64,000 nt of DNA from Polynucleobacter rarus (GCF_003072505.1 NZ_NTGB01000001.1:1678562-1742561), one strand, 5' to 3'; shown: positions 17,434-26,744, counted from the first letter of the stretch. Notes: generated by a model not told the origin, from the sequence alone. Translations and numbers: made by a program.

Positions 17434-17658
17434 TTACTCTGTTTTAGTGTATTCGTTCTGATTTTGAGCTCTTGCACGTAATTGCATTTCCCAACTCGTT
17501 TTATCGCCTGCGTTCCAACCCTTTTCTACATAAGGATTTTTGGCACCGGTATAAGCTGCTGCATCAGATTTGTTACTTCCCAAAAACTGTGGTTTTTCAG
17601 AGCAGGCTGATACCAATAGTGTTAGTAGTGCCATTGAGATTAATCCGACTGATCTCAT
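17434..17658 (-). CDS. Small lipoprotein between formate dehydrogenase beta and gamma genes
   Basis: A 74-residue protein with a lipobox (LLVSAC, cysteine near residue 19) after a short hydrophobic signal, so the mature lipoprotein has about 55 residues. The mature part is polar and contains NPYVEKGWNAGDKTSWEMQ. The start overlaps the beta-subunit stop by 4 bases (ATGA). I do not recognise a named family. Its position inside the structural operon suggests an accessory or anchoring subunit. Confidence 0.75.
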   Translation of the reverse strand: MRSVGLISMALLTLLVSACSEKPQFLGSNKSDAAAYTGAKNPYVEKGWNAGDKTSWEMQLRARAQNQNEYTKTE

Positions 17659-18278
17659 GATTTTGCTCCTTGAGTTGGCTTACCGTATGCTGACCCCCAA
17701 CCAAATACATCACCACCAGCCGCTTTACCGTTTCTTTGACGATGCGTAACACGGTTACGGAAAATATCAGAGATCACATCACCATCACCAGCAAGCAATG
17801 CTTTGGTAGAACACATTTCAGCACATGCAGGTAACTTACCTTCTGCTAAGCGATTACGACCATATTTTTCAAACTCTTCTTCAGAGCCATTTTCTTCAGG
17901 GCCACCAGCACAGAAAGTACATTTGTCCATCTTACCGCGCATGCCAAAGGTTCCTTGACTTGGGAACTGAGGAGCACCAAATGGGCAAGCATAAGAGCAG
18001 TAACCACAACCGATACAAGTATCCTTATTATGTAGCACTACACCTTCATCTGTTTTGTAAAAACAAGACACTGGGCAGACTGCCATACATGGGGCGTCTG
18101 AGCAATGCATACAAGCAACAGAGATGGACTTCTCAGCACCAATTTCGCCATCATTAATCGTTACCACACGACGGCGATTGACACCCCAAGGTACTTCGTG
18201 TTCATTTTTACAAGCTGTAACACAGCCATTACACTCAATACAACGCTCTGAGTCACAAATAAATTTCATTCTTGCCAT
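17655..18278 (-). CDS. Formate dehydrogenase, iron-sulfur (beta) subunit
   Basis: Electron-transfer subunit with four [4Fe-4S] motifs in order: CDSERCIECNGC with a following CKNE, CMHCSDAPCMAVCP, CIGCGYCSYACP, and CTFCAGG with a distal CAEMC. At 207 residues it lacks the C-terminal membrane anchor of E. coli FdnH or FdoH, so it must be held by the alpha and gamma subunits. It lies 27 bases after the alpha-subunit gene and overlaps the small lipoprotein gene. With a Tat-exported alpha subunit it is probably carried across the membrane in complex. Confidence 0.94.
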   Translation of the reverse strand: MARMKFICDSERCIECNGCVTACKNEHEVPWGVNRRRVVTINDGEIGAEKSISVACMHCSDAPCMAVCPVSCFYKTDEGVVLHNKDTCIGCGYCSYACPFGAPQFPSQGTFGMRGKMDKCTFCAGGPEENGSEEEFEKYGRNRLAEGKLPACAEMCSTKALLAGDGDVISDIFRNRVTHRQRNGKAAGGDVFGWGSAYGKPTQGAKS

Positions 18279-18305
18279 GATTTTTTCCTCTATTCTTTCT
18301 ATTTA

Positions 18306-21275
18306 TTAGGCAAATTTTTCAATTTGGCAAACAGTTGTTTTAGTTTCTTGCATCATCGTGACACTATCGTATCCGTATGTTGTAGCTGTATTAACTGCCT
18401 CACCCCTAACGATTGGATGCGCTCCTTCAGGATAAGCATCAATAATGTCTTTACCTTGCCACCATCCAGAAAAATGGAATGGAATAAAGGCATGTTCTTC
18501 ATCGACACGATTCGTTACCAAAGCGCGCACTTTAATTTTTGCGCCTGTTGGGCTTTTCACCCAGACATAGTCATTGTGTTTAATTCCGCGAGTTGCCGCT
18601 GCTTTAGGATTGATTTCAACAAAGTTTTCTTGTTGTAACTCAGCTAACCAAGGATTTGAACGCGTTTCTTCACCACCGCCCTCATATTCAACCAAACGTC
18701 CAGAGGTCAAAATAATTGGGAACTTTTCATAGACCTTATCCGCAATATTCTTGTCTTGAATGGTCTTGTAAAGCGTTGGTAATCTCCAAAATGCTTTTTT
18801 GTCAGCGTGTGTCGGGTACTTTGCAGTCAGGTCAGGTCTCGTGCCATACAAAGGCTCTCTATGCTGAGGAATTGGATCAGGGAAGTTCCAAACAATTGCC
18901 CTAGCTTTGGCATTACCAAACGGATGGCAACCATGCTTCATTACAACGCGTTGGATGCCGCCGGACAAGTCAGTTTTCCAGTTTTTACCTTCAGCTGCTT
19001 TTTGCTCAGCTTCGGTTAAATCACCCCACCAGCCCAATTTCTTCACTAGGATATGATCAAATTCTGGATAACCAGTCTTAATATCTGAACCGACAGAATG
19101 AGATCCATCTTCAGCCAATAAGTTATTGCCTTCTCTTTCTACTCCAAAGTTCGCGCGGAAATTGCCGCCACCTTCCATAACATGCTTGCTTGTGTCATAT
19201 AAATTAGGTGAGCCAGGATGCTTAATTTCAGCAGTACCATAACATGGCCATGGTAAACCGAAGTAGTCACCCGTCGTATCGTAACCTGTTACTGGATCTT
19301 TACCGCCGCGAGATTTGAGAGTCTTAGGATCAAATAAATGCATATTTCTCATATGCGCCTTTAATCTTTCTGGAGTTTGACCGGTGTAACCAATTGTCCA
19401 GCATGAACGGTTAATCTCGCCTAAGATTGACTCAATTTCTGGTTCTTTCCAATCTTGACCTGCATACTTTGTGTCAAGCATTTTAAAGTTCTTAGATAAT
19501 TCTTTACCAAAGCCCAAACGATCTGCAAATGCCTGCATTAAAGTGTGATCAGGCACTGATTCGAAAAGGGGATTAATGACTTTTTCACGCCACTGAATGG
19601 AGCGATTCGATGCTGTACAAGTTCCTGAAGTTTCAAATTGTGTCGCTGCCGGTAAAAGATAAACTGCTCTTTTCGCATTAACAGTACTTCCCTCTGACTT
19701 CATTGCTGCCATCGCTGCTGTAGCACTTGGATAAGGATCCACAACGACCAATAACTCCAGTGCGTCTAAGGCTTGTTTCATATCCAAACCACGCGTCTGC
19801 GAGTTCGGTGCATGACCCCAGAAGAACAGTCCCTTCACGTTCGTTGGTTGGTCGATGAGTTCATTTTTCTCAAGAACAGCATCCACCCAACGAGAAACCG
19901 TCGTACCAGACTTCTCCATCATATTTGGTGCAAATTGCGCTTTGATCCAGTCGTATTCAACATCCCAAACCTTAGCAAAATGCTTCCACGCACCAGCAGC
20001 CAAGCCATAGTAACCCGGCAATGAATCAGGATTTGGACCAACATCGGTTGCGCCTTGAACGTTATCATGACCACGGAAAATATTCGTACCACCGCCTGAT
20101 TTGCCGATATTACCGAGGGCTAATTGTACTAAACAAGACATCCGTACAATTGCATTACCAGTGGTGTGTTGTGTTTGACCCATGCACCATACAACTGTTG
20201 ATGGGCGATTTTCAGCCATAGTCTTAGCAACTAAATAAACTTGTTCTTCCGAAACTCCACAAGCCTCTTCAACAACCTTTGGGCTCCATTTTTCAAGTGC
20301 TTCTTTTTTAATTTTTTCCATGCCGTAGACACGGTCATTAATATACTTTTTGTCTTCCCAACCATTTTTAAAAATATGGTACAAAACACCATACAAAAAT
20401 GGAATATCTGAACCAGAGCGAATTCTTACATACTGATCAGACTTCGCTGCAGTTCTTGTGTAACGTGGGTCAACTACGATTACCTTACAGCCGCTTTCTT
20501 TCGCATGCAACAAATGCAACATGGATACTGGGTGCGCTTCAGCAGCGTTAGAGCCAATATACAAAGCAGCCTTAGCGTTTTGCATATCGTTATAACTGTT
20601 TGTCATGGCCCCGTAACCCCAAGTGTTTGCCACACCAGCTACTGTGGTTGAGTGGCAAATACGAGCTTGATGATCGGTATTATTGGTACCAAAAAAGGAT
20701 ACGAACTTTCTTAATAAATATGCTTGTTCATTATTGTGTTTTGATGAACCAATAAAGAACAAGGAGTCAGGTCCATTGTCTTTTTTAAGTTCTGACATCT
20801 TGGCAGTAATTTCTTCGAGTGCTGTATTCCAAGAAATACGCTTATATTTACCGTCTACCAATTTCATTGGGTATTTGAGGCGGTATTCACCATGTCCATG
20901 CTCGCGCAAAGCAGCACCTTTGGCACAGTGAGCACCCATATTGATTGGTGAATCGAAAACAGCTTCTTGACGGGTCCAAACCCCGTTTTCAACCACTGCA
21001 TCTACTGCACAACCAACTGAGCAATGACTACAAACAGTTCTTTTAACCACAATACCTTGCTCAGCATTAGGTTTAGAGCCCATTGCTTTGGCTTTTTTAA
21101 CTAGGGTTAATTGTGACCCAGCGATTCCAACGCCAACTCCAAGACCAGAACGCTTCAAGAAAGAGCGACGATCCATGGTTGGGATTACTTGGCTCATGCT
21201 TCTAGACAAGTGATTAATAAAATGGGTAGTTGAGCCTGATGAAGACTGCAGATTGGTTTTGCGAGTAAGGTTCAT
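18306..21275 (-). CDS. Formate dehydrogenase, catalytic (alpha) subunit, Tat-exported, cysteine type
   Basis: Molybdopterin enzyme oxidising formate to CO2. The N terminus carries a Tat motif (MDRRSFLKRSGLGVG, near residue 34), followed by the [4Fe-4S] motif CSHCSVGCAVD. The metal ligand is cysteine in ARICHSTTVAG (TGC codon), so no selenocysteine machinery is needed. The C-terminal cofactor-binding domain with the HFSGWWQG segment is present. The 989 residues and the beta/gamma partners fit a membrane-bound respiratory enzyme rather than an NAD-linked one. The preceding gene is a small Tat-type protein 42 bases upstream. Confidence 0.94.
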   Translation of the reverse strand: MNLTRKTNLQSSSGSTTHFINHLSRSMSQVIPTMDRRSFLKRSGLGVGVGIAGSQLTLVKKAKAMGSKPNAEQGIVVKRTVCSHCSVGCAVDAVVENGVWTRQEAVFDSPINMGAHCAKGAALREHGHGEYRLKYPMKLVDGKYKRISWNTALEEITAKMSELKKDNGPDSLFFIGSSKHNNEQAYLLRKFVSFFGTNNTDHQARICHSTTVAGVANTWGYGAMTNSYNDMQNAKAALYIGSNAAEAHPVSMLHLLHAKESGCKVIVVDPRYTRTAAKSDQYVRIRSGSDIPFLYGVLYHIFKNGWEDKKYINDRVYGMEKIKKEALEKWSPKVVEEACGVSEEQVYLVAKTMAENRPSTVVWCMGQTQHTTGNAIVRMSCLVQLALGNIGKSGGGTNIFRGHDNVQGATDVGPNPDSLPGYYGLAAGAWKHFAKVWDVEYDWIKAQFAPNMMEKSGTTVSRWVDAVLEKNELIDQPTNVKGLFFWGHAPNSQTRGLDMKQALDALELLVVVDPYPSATAAMAAMKSEGSTVNAKRAVYLLPAATQFETSGTCTASNRSIQWREKVINPLFESVPDHTLMQAFADRLGFGKELSKNFKMLDTKYAGQDWKEPEIESILGEINRSCWTIGYTGQTPERLKAHMRNMHLFDPKTLKSRGGKDPVTGYDTTGDYFGLPWPCYGTAEIKHPGSPNLYDTSKHVMEGGGNFRANFGVEREGNNLLAEDGSHSVGSDIKTGYPEFDHILVKKLGWWGDLTEAEQKAAEGKNWKTDLSGGIQRVVMKHGCHPFGNAKARAIVWNFPDPIPQHREPLYGTRPDLTAKYPTHADKKAFWRLPTLYKTIQDKNIADKVYEKFPIILTSGRLVEYEGGGEETRSNPWLAELQQENFVEINPKAAATRGIKHNDYVWVKSPTGAKIKVRALVTNRVDEEHAFIPFHFSGWWQGKDIIDAYPEGAHPIVRGEAVNTATTYGYDSVTMMQETKTTVCQIEKFA

Positions 21276-21317
21276 AAATTATCCAATGAAAACGCGAGAA
21301 GGATCGTTACAACGAAA

Positions 21318-21521
21318 TTAAACTAAGGTAGTTTTATAGTATTTTTTAACGTGCTCAGAAAGTTGGTAACCATTTTTTTTGGCTGGCGATAAAACTTCTT
21401 CAACTTCTGACACAATTTTTTGACCCGTTGGTGTTTGGGATGCAACCACTACAGCCCCTGTTAAAGCTGCTGCACCAACAAAAAAACTTCTACGACTAGT
21501 TTTTTGAATGTTTTCAAGCAT
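21318..21521 (-). CDS. Small Tat-signal protein at the head of the formate dehydrogenase operon
   Basis: A 67-residue protein with a twin-arginine signal (KTSRRSFFVGAAALTG) followed by a polar tail of about 35 residues ending EHVKKYYKTTLV. It fits the short formate-dehydrogenase-region Tat-target family found upstream of fdh alpha genes in proteobacteria. The function is not known; candidates are a small subunit or a chaperone decoy. It has a good ribosome site (AAGGTGG) and is the first gene after the regulatory gap at 21522-21680. Confidence 0.85.
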   Translation of the reverse strand: MLENIQKTSRRSFFVGAAALTGAVVVASQTPTGQKIVSEVEEVLSPAKKNGYQLSEHVKKYYKTTLV

Positions 21522-21632
21522 ATTGAACCACCTTTTAATTATTTTAAATTTGGTGTTTTTAGTAAACGCTGTATCGGCAAATTATTACACATTTTGCAGT
21601 AGATTTTAATATGCCACAGTATCATTTTTCAC

Positions 21633-21655
21633 AAATTAGGTATATACCCTAATTT
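21633..21655. promoter_or_regulatory. Palindrome upstream of the formate dehydrogenase operon
   Basis: Perfect 8-base arms (AAATTAGG at 21633-21640, CCTAATTT at 21648-21655) flank a TATATAC centre, about 110 bases upstream of the small Tat protein start and 25 bases past the chaperone gene stop. On the minus strand no T-run follows, so it looks more like an operator than a terminator. Confidence 0.45.
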
Positions 21656-21680
21656 TTTGCTAACTTTTTGAAATAAATGA

Positions 21681-22322
21681 CTAAACCATATCAAAAGCTT
21701 GGCCTTCTATTTCAAAAAATGACCTCGTGAGGAGGCTAAGTTGACGATAAAGTTGAATATTGGGGTGACTTTCAATTGCATCAAATAATTGATGCGCCCA
21801 CGGACGGATATGGTCATTAAAAAATTGCTTTTGGGAAGTTAAGTTACAGATGCTTAAATCCTCACCCGCAATCAAATATCTCATTACTTCACATAAACAA
21901 GCAATGTGATCTTCAGTTTCAACCACAAGTTCTGAAGATTCAAGTCCTAGATTACTCAAATCATTACGCAATTTGACCAAAGGACGCTCGTGTAAAAATC
22001 CAGCCAAATAGTAAGATCCGTATAAGAAGATTTCTTGTTTACCAACGCCAATAAAATTGGATTCATACTCGTCTTCCCAATCTTTAACAGGAGTGGATTT
22101 TGCTAAGTCCACTAGGGGATTCCATACTTGTTCTAATAGAGTCAACTCTGCTGAGCTACTTGAATCAACTTCGGAGGAACTACCAATCATATCTAGTAGT
22201 GCTTGATCAGGTGCTTTATAGAAGAGTAAGGCTAACAAACCATATAGATCAGCACGCGCCAAATCTTCAGCGGATAAGCCGGTATCTAATTGAATCGCTT
22301 CATTGGCATTTAAATCACTCAT
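21681..22322 (-). CDS. TorD-family redox enzyme maturation chaperone
   Basis: A 213-residue all-helical cytoplasmic protein. It resembles TorD/DmsD chaperones that bind Tat signals and guide cofactor loading of molybdoenzymes. The characteristic segment here is the E-x-D-H-I-A-C motif (VETEDHIACLCEVMRYL) near residue 130, followed by the HIRPWAHQLFDAI segment. Its neighbours (catalytic subunit downstream, multi-cluster ferredoxin upstream) make the formate dehydrogenase alpha subunit the obvious client. It starts 7 bases after the ferredoxin gene. Confidence 0.88.
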   Translation of the reverse strand: MSDLNANEAIQLDTGLSAEDLARADLYGLLALLFYKAPDQALLDMIGSSSEVDSSSSAELTLLEQVWNPLVDLAKSTPVKDWEDEYESNFIGVGKQEIFLYGSYYLAGFLHERPLVKLRNDLSNLGLESSELVVETEDHIACLCEVMRYLIAGEDLSICNLTSQKQFFNDHIRPWAHQLFDAIESHPNIQLYRQLSLLTRSFFEIEGQAFDMV

Positions 22323-22329
22323 GTTTTTC

Positions 22330-24426
22330 CTATTTAAAGTCCTGATGTTCCATCATGTCAATCACCTTGCAATCAGAGCACATCTTTAGCCGTTTTTGAG
22401 CTACCCCCTGAAAAGCGGGATGATTGCCAATTTTCAATAACATGGCTTCCATCATTCTTTCTGTTGTAAAAGGTTTGGCACACTTTGTACAATGAAAAGG
22501 CTTGGCTTCGTGAATAATTTTCTTTTGTTTTCTTAGCTCAGTTTGGATCAGTCTTGGCTCTAGTGCTAGGGCATTTTCTGGGCAGGTAGAAACACATAAA
22601 CCACACTGTACGCAATTTTTTTCAATAAAATTTAATTGTGGTGCTTGCAAATGATCTAAGAGTGCACTTTCGGGACAGGCTCCCACGCATGACATACACA
22701 AAGTACAACGATTTGAGTCAATTTTAACTGCACCAATCGGTGAGTGACTTGGTAAATCAATTTGCTGGTCTAGCAGTAAAGGTTTTGGCGCATGTTGTAA
22801 AAGATGGTCTAAAGAAAATTCCAAGTTTTGACGTTTATCAGATGTAATTGCAAAAGTTGCTAAGGGAACTAAAGGTTTTCTCTTTTGAGTTATCGTTAGA
22901 TCTTTATCAAGTTGGTCGATACTCAAAAACTGAATCAAGCTAACCCGGGGTTCATAACCCAACTGCACTAAAATTTGATTCGCCAATTCAATTTGTTCTT
23001 CAATCAAAGCGCGATAACCGCTGTATTCCTCATTGCTAGATAAAAGAATTACATCCCCAACTCCGTGACATAAAGCAGTTAACCAATATTCAAGTCCAAT
23101 AGATGCTATGTGGTGGATGGCCAAAGGAACGATGTGCGCTGGTATACCCACAACCGATTTTGAGTGTGTACGACTTCTTTGACCTAATTGATCAATTATT
23201 TTTTCACCGCCAGCAGAGCCAGAATGAAACAATATACTAGGCGCTACATCTTCTATGCTTTTAAATGCTTGAAACGCTTTAACAATCGTCGCTGTTTGAC
23301 GCCCCAAATACTCCACGGTTGTATTAGCATAGGTCATTGCACCTGATGGACAGGCGCTAGCACAGGCTCCACAGCCCATACAAAGGTGAGGATTGACTTC
23401 CACTTTTCCTTTGCCAGCAAAAAAAACCGATGAAATGGCTTTTGTCGAACAACTATCAATACAAGCAGTACAGCCCGTTTGACCATTACGACCATGAGCA
23501 CATAGTTTTTCTTGATATTTAAAAAACCGTGGTTTTTCAAATTCACCGACGGATTGTTGTAATTTTTGAATTGCCCGTTGAATATTTATGACATCCGAAC
23601 CGGGTGCAAAATAACCTTGAGGTAATTCTGGAACTTTTAAAAATGCCGTTTCATTAAGATCAAGAATAAAATCAAATTCTTCATCTACGGCTTCGCCTAA
23701 TTGATGAAATTGAATGGCACCAATCGAACCGCACGCCTTAACGCAACTGCGATGATCATTACATAAATCCAATTTAATTTGAAAGCGATCATCAATCGCA
23801 TCCTCAGGACAAGCCTCAATACAAGCACCACAACCTGTACATAAATCTAATTGAATTGGATTCTCAATTTTCCAGCTCGCCTGAAATTTACCCAGATAGC
23901 CTTGAATCGACTCAATCTGTCCACCAACCCAAATGAATGACTTCTGCTCTGGTAACTTCGTAGCATGATTCAGTAAAACGGTAGTATTAAAGTCTTGACT
24001 TAAACTTTGAGCAATTTCGAGTGCATTTTCCTGCCCACCAATAATTAATATTCTGCCCCGAGAACTATCGTAACTGACTGTCGCTAATGGTTCTGGCGGA
24101 GGCATTTGTGCAAGCGCTAGTAAAGCGTTGATTTTGGCCTGAGCTTGACTACCTTGACGACCCCAACCCGCTGTTTCACGAATATTGACAAAACGAATGG
24201 GTGCAATCAATGGCTTATTGGACTGATTTGCAACCTCTTGAAAAAGTGCTCTTTCTTGGGTACACGCCACGATAATTTCATCTGTGGCATCTAAAGTACG
24301 CATAAAGCTCCCAATTTCCTGTCGGCATAAGCCTTCATGTACGGTTGGGCCTGCACCTAAAACTTTAGCCAGATTACTTTGATCCAAAGGAATCGTCTTA
24401 TTACAATTACAAACCAGTGTGGTCAT
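22330..24426 (-). CDS. Multi-cluster ferredoxin-type protein of the formate dehydrogenase locus
   Basis: A cytoplasmic protein of about 698 residues with six cysteine motifs of bacterial-ferredoxin type: CTGCGACIEACP, CNDHRSCVKACG, the larger set CAHGRNGQTGCTACIDSC, CMGCGACASACP, CTLCMSCVGACP and CVQCGLCVSTCP. A C-terminal CTKC/CSDC pair may bind zinc or iron. The N-terminal MTTLVCNCNKTI segment is typical of 4Fe-4S proteins encoded with TorD-like chaperones and DUF3305/DUF3306. It probably passes electrons or helps assemble the enzyme; the exact role is not established. I chose ATG at 24426, which gives a 20-base overlap with the DUF3306 gene. Confidence 0.88.
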   Translation of the reverse strand: MTTLVCNCNKTIPLDQSNLAKVLGAGPTVHEGLCRQEIGSFMRTLDATDEIIVACTQERALFQEVANQSNKPLIAPIRFVNIRETAGWGRQGSQAQAKINALLALAQMPPPEPLATVSYDSSRGRILIIGGQENALEIAQSLSQDFNTTVLLNHATKLPEQKSFIWVGGQIESIQGYLGKFQASWKIENPIQLDLCTGCGACIEACPEDAIDDRFQIKLDLCNDHRSCVKACGSIGAIQFHQLGEAVDEEFDFILDLNETAFLKVPELPQGYFAPGSDVINIQRAIQKLQQSVGEFEKPRFFKYQEKLCAHGRNGQTGCTACIDSCSTKAISSVFFAGKGKVEVNPHLCMGCGACASACPSGAMTYANTTVEYLGRQTATIVKAFQAFKSIEDVAPSILFHSGSAGGEKIIDQLGQRSRTHSKSVVGIPAHIVPLAIHHIASIGLEYWLTALCHGVGDVILLSSNEEYSGYRALIEEQIELANQILVQLGYEPRVSLIQFLSIDQLDKDLTITQKRKPLVPLATFAITSDKRQNLEFSLDHLLQHAPKPLLLDQQIDLPSHSPIGAVKIDSNRCTLCMSCVGACPESALLDHLQAPQLNFIEKNCVQCGLCVSTCPENALALEPRLIQTELRKQKKIIHEAKPFHCTKCAKPFTTERMMEAMLLKIGNHPAFQGVAQKRLKMCSDCKVIDMMEHQDFK

Positions 24427-25117
24427 CTTTATTCTCCACCTCAATATTATTTATATTTTTTACCTGCACAGCCTCACCCTTTTGATCCATTGGACTGGTT
24501 AAGGTGAAATCAAATTGTTCTTGGTGAGGAACTCCAGTTTTCGCTTTACTCAATGAGACATTTAATTCTGAATTGAGTTCAGAATTCAACTGTACTTCTG
24601 GTTCGCTCTTTAAACTATTTGATGGCAACAAGGTACTTTGATCAGAATTAGCAACCTCATCTTCTAGAGGCTTAAAAAGTCCAAGGGCGGTAGATTGATA
24701 CATTTTTTCTAACATCCCTTCTGGTAAAGGATCCTCGATAGAATAATCATCAATATAAATGTCAAGGCCGTCCATGATATTAAAGTGTGGATCACTAAAC
24801 AGCTTTTTCATGGCGGCTTGATGCACATCTCCAGCAACATCCTTATTCATAAAAGTCGTAAAGTCTGACTCAGAGGTCAATTTACCAACATCTTCTAAAC
24901 TAGGACCTTGAGTAGATTTATGGGTAATTTCTTCAGACCCTGGCTCTTTAAGTAATCCCCCATCAGTGAGTTGAGGTTCAGCATTTAGGGCGGGTAAAGA
25001 GTTGTCAGTTATCCCTTTATCCGTCACCAGACTTTTTTGACTCTCTATGGATTCAGGTAACTTATTCGCTGTATTTTCAGCTTTTAAGTTTGACCATCTT
25101 TTAAAAAAATTACTCAC
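24407..25117 (-). CDS. DUF3306 family protein
   Basis: A 236-residue acidic protein with no membrane segment. The first residues (MSNFFKRWSNLK) and the middle block (FTTFMNKDVAGDVHQAAMKKLFSDPHFNIMDGLD) are hallmarks of DUF3306, followed by a long polar, probably disordered C terminus. The start codon is GTG, overlapping the DUF3305 stop as GTGA. DUF3306 is known only from formate dehydrogenase loci, where it is assumed to help biogenesis. Confidence 0.85.
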   Translation of the reverse strand: MSNFFKRWSNLKAENTANKLPESIESQKSLVTDKGITDNSLPALNAEPQLTDGGLLKEPGSEEITHKSTQGPSLEDVGKLTSESDFTTFMNKDVAGDVHQAAMKKLFSDPHFNIMDGLDIYIDDYSIEDPLPEGMLEKMYQSTALGLFKPLEDEVANSDQSTLLPSNSLKSEPEVQLNSELNSELNVSLSKAKTGVPHQEQFDFTLTSPMDQKGEAVQVKNINNIEVENKDDHTGL

Positions 25118-25656
25118 CTCGAACCACCCGAAAATTTATCCTTAGGACGATACGCTCCTTCAAAGGATGCGGGGCGAATCCGCCTTTTGGGCTCTGGTCG
25201 ATAGTATTCATCAACATATTCTTGTACTGATTTCAAAATCATTGCTGAAAGCGGAAACCGTTCAATCTGCTCACCACCATCCATTAATCTGCCAGCTTCG
25301 TTATAACTAAGCATCACACGATGAGGCACAGCGATTTCTTTGAGAGGATGCCAAAGAGCTTCTTCTAATCGCCACATCACAAACCAACTGGGTTCAGGTG
25401 AGCTGACATTCAGATAATAACCTTCAGCCTCATCAACAAATAAGTCGAGATTAAACCCTTTAAAAATCCACCGATCAGAATCTTCATCATTGCTGGGGTG
25501 TGCGGTAATAATTTCCCGACCAATGGCAACTTGAAACTTCATTGGCTCTTTAAATTGTCCCAGATCAGCCTCAACGCTATCCAAAACCCAACGATGGGAT
25601 TGCCAAGGATTATCCATGGCTTCCAACCGCATAGCAATGGCTAGTGCAAGACCCAT
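25114..25656 (-). CDS. DUF3305 family protein
   Basis: A 180-residue protein matching DUF3305, with blocks NPWQSHRWVLDSVEADL, FKGFNLDLFVDEAEGYYLN and PSWFVMWRLEE. It is cytoplasmic and shows no catalytic motif. It is encoded between apbC (1-base TAATG overlap) and DUF3306 (4-base overlap), so it is translated from the same transcript. The family occurs with formate dehydrogenase accessory genes; its molecular function is unknown. Confidence 0.85.
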   Translation of the reverse strand: MGLALAIAMRLEAMDNPWQSHRWVLDSVEADLGQFKEPMKFQVAIGREIITAHPSNDEDSDRWIFKGFNLDLFVDEAEGYYLNVSSPEPSWFVMWRLEEALWHPLKEIAVPHRVMLSYNEAGRLMDGGEQIERFPLSAMILKSVQEYVDEYYRPEPKRRIRPASFEGAYRPKDKFSGGSR

Positions 25657-26744
25657 TAGGTGTTTTGAATCACAATGTTAGGAAACTTGCTCGACATGTC
25701 TTTAGACATAACAGCAATCTGAATCGCAATTTTTCTAGCAATCGACTTATAAATTTCACTAATTGGACTGTCAGGCTCTGCGACTAAAGTAGGTCTGCCC
25801 GAATCAGCTTGTTCACGAATCGATAAATTGAGTGGCAAACTGCCTAAAAAAGAAACAGAATAATCATCACACATTTTCTGCCCGCCGCCAGAGCCAAAAA
25901 TATGCTCAGAATGGCCGCAAGATGGACAAACATAAACACTCATATTCTCAACAATACCTAAAATTGGAATGCCTACTTTTTCAAACATTTTCAGACCTTT
26001 TCTAGCATCTAGTAAAGCAATATCTTGAGGCGTTGTAACAATCACTGCACCAGTAACTGGTACTTTTTGTGAGAGTGTCAATTGAATATCGCCGGTACCT
26101 GGTGGCATATCAACAATCAAATAATCTAGGCCTTGCCAATTAGTTTGGCGCAATAGCTGTTCAAGAGCAGAGGTAACCATTGGACCTCTCCAAACCATTG
26201 GACTATCAGCTTCAATCAAAAAACCAATCGAGCTAGCTTGTAAGCCGTGACCGTGCATTGGTTCAATCGAATTTTCAGCATAAGAATCTGGACGTCCCGT
26301 AATACCTAACATCGTTGGCAAACTAGGGCCATAAATATCCGCGTCTAAAATGCCGACATTAGCACCCTCAGCGGCTAATGCTAAGGCTAAATTAACTGCA
26401 GTAGTAGATTTACCTACCCCACCTTTGCCACTCGCGATCGCAATTACATTCTTTACTTCAGAAATCAGTTTGACGCCGCGTTGTACCGCATGCGATGCAA
26501 TTTCCATACGAACAGTAACACTGACATTAGCTACCTCAGGAATTTGTCTAACCGCAGCGACACAAGCTTTTCTGATCAAATCAAATTGGCTTTTTGATGG
26601 GTAGCCTAATACCACTTCAAAAATAACCTCATTTGTATCAATTTTGAGATTTTTAATGGCTTTAGCCGTGACTAAATCGACTCCAGTATTGGGATCTATT
26701 ACCGTCTTTAACTGACTAAGAATCTGACTTTCTGATAATTGCAA
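25656..26744 (-). CDS. apbC: Iron-sulfur cluster carrier ATPase, Mrp/ApbC
   Basis: P-loop protein that carries a [4Fe-4S] cluster to target apoproteins. Residues 1-90 form a MIP18/DUF59 domain; the deviant Walker A is GKGGVGKSTTAVNLALAL, with DADIYGPSLP and DYLIVDMPPGTGD after it. The cluster-binding CxxC is CPSCGHSEHIFG near residue 270. It overlaps DUF3305 by 1 base, which puts this housekeeping carrier in the same transcript as the iron-sulfur-rich formate dehydrogenase set. It is divergent from metG across 108 bases. Confidence 0.94.
   Translation of the reverse strand: MQLSESQILSQLKTVIDPNTGVDLVTAKAIKNLKIDTNEVIFEVVLGYPSKSQFDLIRKACVAAVRQIPEVANVSVTVRMEIASHAVQRGVKLISEVKNVIAIASGKGGVGKSTTAVNLALALAAEGANVGILDADIYGPSLPTMLGITGRPDSYAENSIEPMHGHGLQASSIGFLIEADSPMVWRGPMVTSALEQLLRQTNWQGLDYLIVDMPPGTGDIQLTLSQKVPVTGAVIVTTPQDIALLDARKGLKMFEKVGIPILGIVENMSVYVCPSCGHSEHIFGSGGGQKMCDDYSVSFLGSLPLNLSIREQADSGRPTLVAEPDSPISEIYKSIARKIAIQIAVMSKDMSSKFPNIVIQNT

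Noticed and set aside
18306..21275. Selenocysteine in the formate dehydrogenase alpha subunit
   Set aside because: The position of the metal ligand is a TGC cysteine codon in an uninterrupted frame; no TGA or SECIS-like element is needed.
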